Shown here one piece after another: positions 44,901-58,294 of a stretch of 64,000 nt of DNA. A program made the translations under genes and the position numbers. Under the pieces are notes generated by a model, which did no database searches, had not been told where the DNA came from, and was given only the letters and a program-made list of their open reading frames with translations. The DNA comes from CAWBXL01 sp963837365 (GTDB taxonomy: Bacteria > Acidobacteriota > Terriglobia > Terriglobales > Acidobacteriaceae): contig CAWIMW010000008.1 of assembly GCA_963837365.1 (NCBI GenBank), positions 124,001-188,000 on the forward strand. The letters run 5' to 3'. Every line of letters begins with the position of its first letter. Position 1 is the first letter of the stretch.

Positions 44901-47900
44901 GTGCCGCTCCCACACCGTCATTCCCGGTCAACAGCGATCACTACGTCGAACTAGGCCGGATGTTCGCCGATGTTCTTGAGCGCGGATGGGAAATCCACCA
45001 CGGAGAAAAGCAGCCTCCAACCCGAGAACCGGTTGCAATCACAGGAGCAGCTCTGGGACTACCCGGGACTGAGCACATCTTCGACGACACCAACATCGCT
45101 CGCCTGCTGCGTGGCGAACAGTTTATTGATGTCATCCCCACTCGTTTTCGCCATGCCATGCTCGACAAGCACATTACGCGACTGGTGAAAACCGAGAACG
45201 GCGGTAACTTCGAAACCATCAATAACGTCGCCGACGTCATCAAGCTGGCGGGACGCGGCGGCGCTTTCGATCTGGAAAAGGAATTTGGCGTCTCAGCCGA
45301 CCGCCAGGCCGCTCTCGACCGCGACACACAACTTGCCATCGCAGTGGGCCTCGACGCCTTGCGCGATGCCGGCATCCCACTGGTCCTGCATTACAAGACC
45401 ACCAGTAAAGGCACACAGCTACCCGACCGCTGGATGCTGCCCGATGCCCTGCGTGACAACACCGGCGTAATTTTTGCTTCGGCCTTTCCAGGCTTGGATT
45501 CGTTTGCCGATGAAATGACTCGTTACTTTGCCGATCATTCCCGCCGCAAACAGCTGGCCACACTGCAAAGCCTGCGCGCCTGGATGAACGGATCGAATGG
45601 GAATTCAATTCTGGCAATGGAGCTTGACCGCCGCATCGAAGAGTTGTGCGACGCCATTGAGAAAGAACCTTATGTCTTCGACCGGCGCTTCCTTTTCCGC
45701 GTGCTGCCCATGGGGCATTCTCAATTCGCCGAGTTCATCGGTGCGCGCGGTCCAAACACGGCGGTCAATTCCGCTTGTGCCAGCACTGCGCAAGCGGTGG
45801 CGCTGGCCGAAGACTGGATTCGTGAAGGCAGATGCCGCCGCGTGGTCGTGGTCTCCGCCGACGACATCACCAGCGACCACCTGATTGACTGGATGGGCCC
45901 CGGTTTCCTGGCCACAGGAGCGGCAGCCACCGACGACGTAGTTGAAGAAACTGCCATCCCATTCGACCGCCGCCGCCACGGCATGATCATCGGCATGGGC
46001 GCGGCCGGCCTGGTCGTCGAGAGCGCGGAAGCCGCGCGCGAACGCGGCCTCCAGCCGATTTGCGAAGTGCTGAGCGCAGTTACTGCCAACAGCGCGTTCC
46101 ACGGCACGCGCCTCGATGTGCAACACATCGGCCAGGTGATGGAAGACCTGGTTTCCAAAGCGGAGGCACGCAGCGGCATACAACGTCACCAGATTGCCCC
46201 GCACATGGTCTTTGTTTCCCACGAAACTTATACGCCTGCCCGCGGCGGCAGCGCCGCAGCGGAAATCTATGCCCTGCGCCGCGTGTTTGGCGATAGCGCG
46301 GACCAGATCGTAATCGCCAACACCAAGGGTTACACCGGACATGCCATGGGCGCCGGAATTGAAGACGTGCTGGCGGTAAAAACGCTGGAGACTGGAATTG
46401 TGCCACCAGTTGCCAACTTCAAGGAAGTCGACCCTGAGCTTGGCACCCTGAATCTGTCGAAAGGCGGAGTGTATCCCATCGAATACGCATTACGCCTGGG
46501 CGCGGGATTTGGATCGCAAATCAGCATGACGCTATTGCGCTGGGTGGCGACAAAGGACGGTGCTCGCAAGAGTCCCAATGCGCTTGGCTACTCTTATCGC
46601 ATCGCTGATACCGCAGCGTGGACGGCATGGCTCAGCAAGTTGACGGGCCGTCCGGCAGCAGAAATAGAAGTGGTGCACCGCACGCTGCGTGTGCGCGACC
46701 AGAAACCGGGACTGCACAGCGTCGAGACACTGCCGGCATTGAAGGTTGCAGCAAGACCGGAACCAGTGGCGGAAATGCAGCCGCCTGCACCGGTAGCTAA
46801 GCCGGAAATCGCGGTTCCGACACTGGCTGTGCCTGCACCGATGCCAATCGTTGCAAGGGAAGAAAGTAAACCCAAACTTGCGTCACCTGTACTGGCGACC
46901 ACTCCTCCTATTAATAAAGATACCGGCAGAGGCTCCGTCAAGGAGCGCATCCTGGCTCTGGTTGTGGAAAAGACCGGCTATCCCAAAGATATGCTCGATC
47001 TCGACCTCGACCTTGAAGCCGATCTCGGTGTTGACACGGTCAAGCAGGCAGAAATGTTTGCCGCCATCCGCGAGATTTACAGCATCCCCCGCGATGAGAA
47101 CCGGAAACTCCGTGATTATCCGACACTGGCGCATGTGATCCGCTTCGTGTTTGAGAAGCGGCCGGATTTAGCCGGCACTGTTTCTACTCCCGCTCCAGCA
47201 GTGGTCCCACCAAAAGAAGACCCCAAGCCTGTTGCAGTGGCGACGGTCGTCGTTCCTGCGAAAGACAGCGCCGATTCGGTGAAGGAGCGCATTCTCGCGT
47301 TAGTGGTAGAAAAAACTGGTTACCCGAAAGACATGCTCGATCTCGACCTCGACCTTGAGGCCGATCTTGGCGTGGACACCGTCAAGCAGGCAGAAATGTT
47401 CGCCGCCATCCGCGAGATTTACAGCATCCCGCGCGATGAAAACCGGAAACTGCGCGACTATCCGACTCTTGCACACGTCATCCGCTTCGTGTTCGAAAAA
47501 CGGCCTGACCTGGCAGAGGTGGCTCCGCCTTCGCCGGTGACACAAGAAAAGCAGGCCATTGCAGAAGTAGTAAAAGAAGAAGGCAAATCTCTCGTACCTA
47601 CAGCTGCGATTGCTACGCAAACCGGTGACGATGTGAAAGAGCGCATTCTGGCTCTGGTCGTGGAAAAGACCGGCTACCCCAAAGACATGCTGGATTTAGA
47701 CCTCGACCTTGAGGCCGACCTCGGCGTGGACACGGTCAAGCAAGCAGAAATGTTCGCCGCCATCCGCGAGATTTACAGCATCCCGCGCGATGCGAACCGC
47801 AAGTTGCGTGACTACCCCACACTGGGGCACGTGATTCACTTCGTCTATGAGAAACGGCCCGACCTGGAGAAGTCGGCGCAAACTTCACCAACAACGTCCG

Positions 47901-50788
47901 TGGCCGCCGCTCCTGAGACAAGCCCCACCCCGGCCCAAACTTCCTCAGTCGACGCCATCAAGGAAAAAGTTCTGGACATCGTCGCCGAAAAGACCGGGTA
48001 CCCGAAGGACATGCTGGACTTGGACCTCGATCTCGAAGCCGACCTCGGCATTGATACGGTGAAGCAGGCGGAGATGTTTGTCGCCATCCGGGGAGCCTAC
48101 AACATTCCACGAGACGAGAATCTCAAGCTGCGGGACTTCCCGACCCTCGCGCTTGTAATCAAGTTCGCACAAGACCGTTCAGGATTGATGGCCGCAGTCC
48201 CGCAACCCGAAACACCAGAGAAGGTGGCAAAGACGGAAGTACCTGCAAAAATTCATTCAGTACTCGCCAGCCTCGATGCAGCGAACAGCATTCCTCGCCG
48301 AGTCCCGCTGCCGTTGCTGCGCCCGCCGCTCAACCTATGCAAACCAACAGGAGTCCCCCTTGAATCAGGGCGGCGCGTCGTGATCATGCCCGACAAAAAT
48401 GGAGTCGCCGATGAGTTGACGAGACTGCTACAAGCCAAAGGCGTCGAGGTGCTACGCACAGAGGGTGCACCGGATGCCGAAGCACTTACGAATCAACTGA
48501 AGAACTGGACGTCTGCGGGAGCAATCCACGGTGTCTACTGGCTCCCTGCCTTGGACAACGAAGGCCCTATCAGCGACATGGACCTCGCCACATGGCGTGA
48601 AGCAGTACGAGTACGCATCAAGTCGTTCTATACCAGCATGCGTAATCTCTACGAGCAAATTGCCAAGCCGGGCACATTTTTGGTGTCTGCCACACGGCTC
48701 GGCGGACAACATGGATACGACGAAGCCGGAGCCGTCGCCCCATTGGGCGGCGCAGTCACCGGCTTCACCAAAACCTACAAACGCGAGCGGCCCGATGCGC
48801 ATGTCAAAGCGGTTGATTTCGATTCGGAGCGCAAGCCATCAGAAATTGCGGAGCTCCTGATTGAAGAAACTCTGCGCGACCCAGGCGCAATCGAGATCGG
48901 CTACAAGAATGATCTGCGCTGGACAGTCGGCCTGCAAGAACAACCTGCGGACGACGGGCAGCCCGGCATGATTCTGGATGAGAATACGGTATTCGTGATC
49001 ACCGGCGCAGCTGGCAGTATTGTGTCTGCCATCACCGCCGATTTGGCAGCGGCATCGGGCGGGACGTTCTATCTGCTCGACCTGGTGCCGGAACCATCTC
49101 CGGACAATCCCGACCTCAAGCGTTTCGTGAGCGACAAAGAAGGTCTAAAGCGTGACTTGTTCGCCCGCATTCAGGCGCGCGGTGAACGGGCCACTCCGGC
49201 ATTGGTCGAAAAAGATTTGGCTGCGTTGGAGCGGGCGCAAGCCGCGTGCCATGCGATTGATGCGGTACGCGTTGCCGGCGGTACGCCTCATTACTTCAGC
49301 GTCAACCTCACCGATGCCGACGCAGTAGCCAGAATCGTAGAACAAATCCGCCAGCGCAGCGGACGCATCGACGTCCTGCTGCATGCGGCCGGCCTCGACC
49401 GCAGCCGCGCTCTGTCGGAGAAAGACCCGCGCGAGTTCGACCTGGTCTTCGACGTCAAGAGCGACGGCTTCTTCAACCTGCTGCATAACATCGGCGACAT
49501 GCCTCTCGGTGCGACGGTGGTATTCAGCTCGATTGCCGGACGCTTCGGCAACCCCGGACAAACCGATTACAGCTCGGCCAACGATCTACTTTGCAAGATC
49601 ACATCCAATTTCCGTACCACACGTCCCAGCACGCGCGGCATCGCCATTGACTGGACGGCGTGGGGCGGAATCGGAATGGCGACCCGCGGCTCCATCCCCA
49701 AAGTGATGGAGATGGCCGGCATCGACATGCTTCCGCCGGAAGCGGGCGTGCCGCTGATTCGTCGCGAACTGACCGCGGGAGCAACTCGTGGCGAAATCGT
49801 CATCGGCCAACGTCTGGGCGTCCTGCTCAAGGAATGGGATGAAACCGGCGGTCTGGATATTTCAGCCGCCGCGCAGCCTCGTGGTCCGATGCTCGGCAAG
49901 ATTGTCGGCTCCGGTCTTTTCAGCCCACTGAAGATCGAGACGACGCTCGATCCCAGGGTTCAACCGTTCCTATACGACCATCAGATTGACGGCACACCGA
50001 TCCTGCCCGGGGTCATGGGAGTCGAGGCCTTCGCCGAAGCGGCGACCTGCTTGCTTCCCGGCTGGCATGTTGAATCGGTCGAAGAAGTAAGCTTCCTTGC
50101 GCCGTTCAAGTTTTACCGTAATGAGCCGCGCACATTGACCGTGGAAGCAGCAATCCATCCTAATGGTGATGGACTAGTCGCAGACTGCCATTTGGTCGGC
50201 ATCAGGTTGCTGCCCAACCAGAGCGAACCGCAAATGACTACGCATTTCGCGGCACGTGTTCACTTAACGAAACAAGCACCGGCGATAAACGTATCCACGC
50301 TGGGCACACCGGTCGGGCACATCATCGAAGCATCCGATATCTACCGGCTGTACTTCCACGGGCCTGCGTATCAGGTAGTGGAAAAGGCCTGGTGGGACGG
50401 AAACCAAATTGTGGGCCTGATGGCAAAGGACCTGCCGGAAAATCATCACCCATCGGACCTGCCTACTATCGTCTCCCCACGCCTGATCGAGCTGTGCTTT
50501 CAGACCGCCGGCGTCTGGGAGATGGGCATCGAGGAACGCATGGGCCTGCCGCAACACATTGATCGCGTTTCCTTGTTCAGTGTCCCCAATCCCTGCGACG
50601 AGCGCCTGTATGCAGTGGTCACTCCCAACCCCAGCCAAGGCAGCTTCGAGGCTGAGGTTCTGGATGCAAAAGGAAACTGCTATCTGCGGCTTAGCCGTTA
50701 CCGCACGATAGCCATTCCTAACGCCATGGATGCAGAGCACCTGAAGAAACTGCATGCAGCCATGACACTGGAACCAGTAGCGGCGTGA
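41984..50788 (+). CDS. Iterative PKS/PUFA-synthase-like megasynthase, KS-AT-KS-ACPx4-KR-DH
   Basis: 2934 aa. Domains in order: KS1 (about 8-470; C217, H351, H391), AT (about 605-920; S709 in G-H-S-L-G-E and H-A-F-H at 811, a malonyl-type signature), KS2 (about 1020-1545; C1265, H1413, H1453, so apparently active, with a variant H-E-T-Y-T loop), four ACPs (1652-2085), KR (about 2130-2600; T-G-A-A-G near 2340, S2515/S2516, Y2529), and a hot-dog DH (about 2640-2920; H2666 in H-Q-I-D-G-T-P-I-L-P). At the second DH site Glu2836 stands where Asp is usual. All four ACPs have Thr (1685, 1799, 1917, 2025) in D-x-x-x-V/I-D-T-V-K-Q at the expected phosphopantetheine Ser. There is no ER, thioesterase or PPTase domain. 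Closest in style to PfaA and enediyne synthases, but the KS-AT-KS start is different. The product is not predictable. Carboxylase and PPTase genes follow. Confidence 0.93.
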   Translation: MENTSHRAIAIVGAGAVLPDAPNVPAFWENIKNSRYSVTEVDPHRWDPALYYDSDHAAPDKTYSKIGGWVREYPWEPMKWHLPIPPRVADAMDVSQKWAIACTREALEDYGYPKRPLDPDRIAVILGNALGGEKHYFTALRVYFPEYAHELAESTTFAALPEALRRDITHELRERMGKHFPEVTEDSMPGELANCIAGRVANIYNFHGPNYVCDAACASAMAAISSASEGLIQGDYDLAVTGGIDRNMGASSFVKFCKIGALSATGTRPYAEGADGFVMGEGAAIFLLKRLADAERDGDKIYAVLRGMGGSSDGKGKGITAPNPIGQKFAIERAWENAGISLAEATYIEGHGTSTAVGDLVEAKSMADALSSFHLPSHSVALGSVKSNFGHLKGAAGAAGFLKTALALRDKVLPPSVHCEHPIPEIDFLHSPLYVNTGLKPWAMPPDGVRRAGLSAFGFGGTNFHAVLEEYIPHRLNGNGKKSIAVNTVPPKMTETPMSATNTSSISASPYKAPLRGALVIGAASEAALVERLRAVEKNAKAGKVPAPSAPAESDLRAIERLAIDYANASELADKAGSTLKAFAANQPAMWKALRAQGIYRGHGPAPKVAFLYPGQGSQYVNMLKPLRAAEPIVAETFAEADRVMTPLLGKPLSEFIFVDKADPEAVAKAEDDLRQTAITQPAVLATDLALTRLLAAYGIAPDFTMGHSLGEYGALLAADAIPFADALEAVSARGREMTRFAPEDKGRMAAVFAPLGEIERILKTVDGYVVIANVNSNHQAVIGGASKPVEQAMEAFQKAGYDVSALSVSHAFHTTIVAAASDPLRQVLQRLHLSSPRLPIVANTNGEFYPIGPDVVPRMLDILAQQVAAPVQFVKGLRTLYEAGARVFVEVGPKKALQGFAEDVLGSHGDVISLFTNHPKNGDVPAFNQALCCLYAAGLGRGIPETKTASVPAVKASLEVVQPITALKPAASAAPTPSFPVNSDHYVELGRMFADVLERGWEIHHGEKQPPTREPVAITGAALGLPGTEHIFDDTNIARLLRGEQFIDVIPTRFRHAMLDKHITRLVKTENGGNFETINNVADVIKLAGRGGAFDLEKEFGVSADRQAALDRDTQLAIAVGLDALRDAGIPLVLHYKTTSKGTQLPDRWMLPDALRDNTGVIFASAFPGLDSFADEMTRYFADHSRRKQLATLQSLRAWMNGSNGNSILAMELDRRIEELCDAIEKEPYVFDRRFLFRVLPMGHSQFAEFIGARGPNTAVNSACASTAQAVALAEDWIREGRCRRVVVVSADDITSDHLIDWMGPGFLATGAAATDDVVEETAIPFDRRRHGMIIGMGAAGLVVESAEAARERGLQPICEVLSAVTANSAFHGTRLDVQHIGQVMEDLVSKAEARSGIQRHQIAPHMVFVSHETYTPARGGSAAAEIYALRRVFGDSADQIVIANTKGYTGHAMGAGIEDVLAVKTLETGIVPPVANFKEVDPELGTLNLSKGGVYPIEYALRLGAGFGSQISMTLLRWVATKDGARKSPNALGYSYRIADTAAWTAWLSKLTGRPAAEIEVVHRTLRVRDQKPGLHSVETLPALKVAARPEPVAEMQPPAPVAKPEIAVPTLAVPAPMPIVAREESKPKLASPVLATTPPINKDTGRGSVKERILALVVEKTGYPKDMLDLDLDLEADLGVDTVKQAEMFAAIREIYSIPRDENRKLRDYPTLAHVIRFVFEKRPDLAGTVSTPAPAVVPPKEDPKPVAVATVVVPAKDSADSVKERILALVVEKTGYPKDMLDLDLDLEADLGVDTVKQAEMFAAIREIYSIPRDENRKLRDYPTLAHVIRFVFEKRPDLAEVAPPSPVTQEKQAIAEVVKEEGKSLVPTAAIATQTGDDVKERILALVVEKTGYPKDMLDLDLDLEADLGVDTVKQAEMFAAIREIYSIPRDANRKLRDYPTLGHVIHFVYEKRPDLEKSAQTSPTTSVAAAPETSPTPAQTSSVDAIKEKVLDIVAEKTGYPKDMLDLDLDLEADLGIDTVKQAEMFVAIRGAYNIPRDENLKLRDFPTLALVIKFAQDRSGLMAAVPQPETPEKVAKTEVPAKIHSVLASLDAANSIPRRVPLPLLRPPLNLCKPTGVPLESGRRVVIMPDKNGVADELTRLLQAKGVEVLRTEGAPDAEALTNQLKNWTSAGAIHGVYWLPALDNEGPISDMDLATWREAVRVRIKSFYTSMRNLYEQIAKPGTFLVSATRLGGQHGYDEAGAVAPLGGAVTGFTKTYKRERPDAHVKAVDFDSERKPSEIAELLIEETLRDPGAIEIGYKNDLRWTVGLQEQPADDGQPGMILDENTVFVITGAAGSIVSAITADLAAASGGTFYLLDLVPEPSPDNPDLKRFVSDKEGLKRDLFARIQARGERATPALVEKDLAALERAQAACHAIDAVRVAGGTPHYFSVNLTDADAVARIVEQIRQRSGRIDVLLHAAGLDRSRALSEKDPREFDLVFDVKSDGFFNLLHNIGDMPLGATVVFSSIAGRFGNPGQTDYSSANDLLCKITSNFRTTRPSTRGIAIDWTAWGGIGMATRGSIPKVMEMAGIDMLPPEAGVPLIRRELTAGATRGEIVIGQRLGVLLKEWDETGGLDISAAAQPRGPMLGKIVGSGLFSPLKIETTLDPRVQPFLYDHQIDGTPILPGVMGVEAFAEAATCLLPGWHVESVEEVSFLAPFKFYRNEPRTLTVEAAIHPNGDGLVADCHLVGIRLLPNQSEPQMTTHFAARVHLTKQAPAINVSTLGTPVGHIIEASDIYRLYFHGPAYQVVEKAWWDGNQIVGLMAKDLPENHHPSDLPTIVSPRLIELCFQTAGVWEMGIEERMGLPQHIDRVSLFSVPNPCDERLYAVVTPNPSQGSFEAEVLDAKGNCYLRLSRYRTIAIPNAMDAEHLKKLHAAMTLEPVAA
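46937..48180 (+). repeat. Four tandem ACP-coding repeats inside the megasynthase
   Basis: Units start at 46937, 47279, 47633 and 47957 (spacing 342, 354 and 324 bp), each an ACP of about 78 residues with a Pro/Ala/Val linker. Units 1-3 are nearly identical in protein (V-E-K-T-G-Y-P-K-D-M-L-D-L-D-L-D-L-E-A-D); unit 4 diverges (I-K-E-K-V-L-D-I-V-A-E-K). This suggests recent duplication or gene conversion among the first three. Confidence 0.9.
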
Positions 50789-50825
50789 TTTTGCAGTGCC
50801 AAGATCCACGCCGATCGAGGCCTCT

Positions 50826-56426
<5,601 letters not shown>

Positions 56427-56440
56427 CGAAGAGAGGTCAG

Positions 56441-57166
56441 ATGAACGTATATTGGCTGGAGCAGACCGAAGCGGATGTTCCAGCAGAAAACGGCTGGCTC
56501 AGCGCCAACGAACTGCTCCACTTTGATGCCCTGCGCTTCCCCAAACGCCGCGCGGACTGGCGTCTGGGACGCTGGACGGCGAAGCGTGCTGTGGCCGCGT
56601 ATCAGGACCTTCCGCTGCATTCGCGGGTGCTGGAGAAGATTGAAGTGCGTCCGGCGCCTTCAGGTGCGCCGGAAGTTTTTTTGGATGGCGCACCGGCCCC
56701 AGCCACTATCTCGCTCACTCACCGCTCCGGCAGAGCAATGTGCGCAGTCGCGCAGCCGGAGGTCAAGCTGGGTTGCGATCTTGAGGTGATCGAACCACGC
56801 AGCGACGCCTTCGTCGGCGACTACTTCACTGCCGAGGAGCAACAACTGGTTGCACAAACAACGGCGACAGACCGCGCCCGCCTTTTGGCTCTGCTATGGA
56901 GTGGAAAAGAAAGCGCGCTCAAGGCATTGCACGAAGGGCTCCGCCTGGATACTCGCTGCGTAATCGTCAATCGTGACGGCGGCTCTTGCGACCATCACGG
57001 CTGGAGCCGCCTGCATGTTCTCTATACCGGAGGTTGTACTTTTCATGGTTGGTGGCGTCACTCAAACGGCTTGTTGCGGACACTGGTTGCAGATCCATCT
57101 CCAGATCCGCCCATCCGCCTACAGGCTCCTGCGTACTGCCCTGACCACATGACTTTATGTGCATGA
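56441..57166 (+). CDS. 4'-phosphopantetheinyl transferase, Sfp type
   Basis: 241 aa from the ATG at 56441, with GAGAGGTCAG just upstream. Magnesium-binding G-C-D-L-E-V-I-E (D113, E115) and W-S-G-K-E-S-A-L-K-A-L (W153, K156, E157, K161) are the Sfp family motifs. It would move phosphopantetheine from CoA onto carrier domains, most likely those of the megasynthase two genes upstream. An open frame from 56198 overlaps the carboxylase and is ignored. Confidence 0.93.
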   Translation: MNVYWLEQTEADVPAENGWLSANELLHFDALRFPKRRADWRLGRWTAKRAVAAYQDLPLHSRVLEKIEVRPAPSGAPEVFLDGAPAPATISLTHRSGRAMCAVAQPEVKLGCDLEVIEPRSDAFVGDYFTAEEQQLVAQTTATDRARLLALLWSGKESALKALHEGLRLDTRCVIVNRDGGSCDHHGWSRLHVLYTGGCTFHGWWRHSNGLLRTLVADPSPDPPIRLQAPAYCPDHMTLCA

Positions 57167-57182
57167 AAGGTCGGCGACGATC

Positions 57183-58208
57183 ATGATTTCCCGTATCGAT
57201 TTCCGTGGGCCTTATCAACTCCGCTGCGCGGCCGAACTCACACAGTCAGTACTCGAAATTTCCGCCCGCCGCATGCTCAAGGGCCCTCGCCGTCCAGCTT
57301 GGAATTGGTTCGTGGAAGTAACCACGCGAATGCTGCAAAAGCAGGTGGTCTCCGCTTTCAAATTCACCGATCTCGAACAATCGCGCCAATACCTCGATTC
57401 GGTGGTGATCAGTTCCCCGGCACTGTCCGCGGTAAGTATCAGGCAAGTTGCCCATGAGAAATTCAAGGGAAGCTGGTTCTCTGCCAAAGACACCGAGCCT
57501 CCAGTCACCCTTCTGTATTTTCACGGGGGAGGATATTCGTTCTACCCTAAGGCGTACGCGAATTTCATTGCCCAGATCACGCTGGCAGCGAAGGCCCGGA
57601 CTTTTGCTCTCGACTATCGCCTTACTCCTGAGAATCGCTTCCCGGCACAACTCAACGATGCCCTGGACGCTTACCAATGGTTGCTCAAGCACGGCACGGA
57701 GCCTGAACACTTGGTCGTCGCCGGCGACTCCGCTGGTGGCAACCTGACCCTGGCTTTGCTTTTGGCCGCGCGCGAGGCGAAGCTGCCGCTCCCCGCTTTG
57801 GCATTTGCGATTTCACCTCCAACCGACTTCGAAAGCGAACTTCTTGGCGGTGACGAATTCGACTGGATCAGCAAAGCTGCGCTGTTTCGCTGGAGAGACT
57901 GGTTCTGCGATCCGGCCCAGCGTTGCAATCCCTTGGTCTCGCCCGTCAAAGCTGATATGCGTGGACTTCCTCCTATTTATATTCAGGCCGGGCGTGCCGA
58001 GGTCCTCTACCCCAGCATTCAATCGTTTGCTCGCCATGCGGAGGCCCTGGGGGCCAACGTCACTTTGGAAACTTGGGAGGATATGACCCACAACTTTCCA
58101 GTCTTCGGACCGGATGCACCGCAAAGCGCGGAAGCCCTAAAGCGGATCGGAGAGGTCATTGCCCGGTGTGTGGGGCAAGGAAGAAACACCGTACCCGTGG
58201 CATGCTGA
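57183..58208 (+). CDS. Alpha/beta hydrolase, hormone-sensitive-lipase (HSL) family
   Basis: 341 aa from the ATG at 57183; a GTG at 57159 would overlap the PPTase stop. The oxyanion hole is F-H-G-G-G-Y, the nucleophile G-D-S-A-G-G, the acid probably in A-G-R-A-E-V-L-Y and the His in D-M-T-H-N-F. Family members hydrolyse esters or thioesters of short to medium acyl groups. The megasynthase has no thioesterase, so this enzyme is a candidate for product release or ester hydrolysis; nothing in the sequence proves it. No signal peptide. Confidence 0.88.
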   Translation: MISRIDFRGPYQLRCAAELTQSVLEISARRMLKGPRRPAWNWFVEVTTRMLQKQVVSAFKFTDLEQSRQYLDSVVISSPALSAVSIRQVAHEKFKGSWFSAKDTEPPVTLLYFHGGGYSFYPKAYANFIAQITLAAKARTFALDYRLTPENRFPAQLNDALDAYQWLLKHGTEPEHLVVAGDSAGGNLTLALLLAAREAKLPLPALAFAISPPTDFESELLGGDEFDWISKAALFRWRDWFCDPAQRCNPLVSPVKADMRGLPPIYIQAGRAEVLYPSIQSFARHAEALGANVTLETWEDMTHNFPVFGPDAPQSAEALKRIGEVIARCVGQGRNTVPVAC

Positions 58209-58263
58209 ACGGAGTCAGGATGTGGATAGCCGAGGCCCTGCGTTACCGGCCCTTCAATTCATA

Positions 58264-58278
58264 GGGGCTTTAAGCCCC
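58264..58278. repeat. Short perfect palindrome before the GMC oxidoreductase
   Basis: GGGGCTTTAAGCCCC forms a 7-bp stem around one base. It lies in the 86-bp gap before the GMC gene, directly ahead of its GAGGT site. It could be a weak attenuator or a degraded repeat. Confidence 0.35.
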
Positions 58279-58294
58279 CGAGGTACATGATTCT

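Noticed and set aside
46937..48180. CRISPR-like or satellite tandem repeats
   Set aside because: The repeats are in-frame ACP domains with about 340-bp period inside a long gene.
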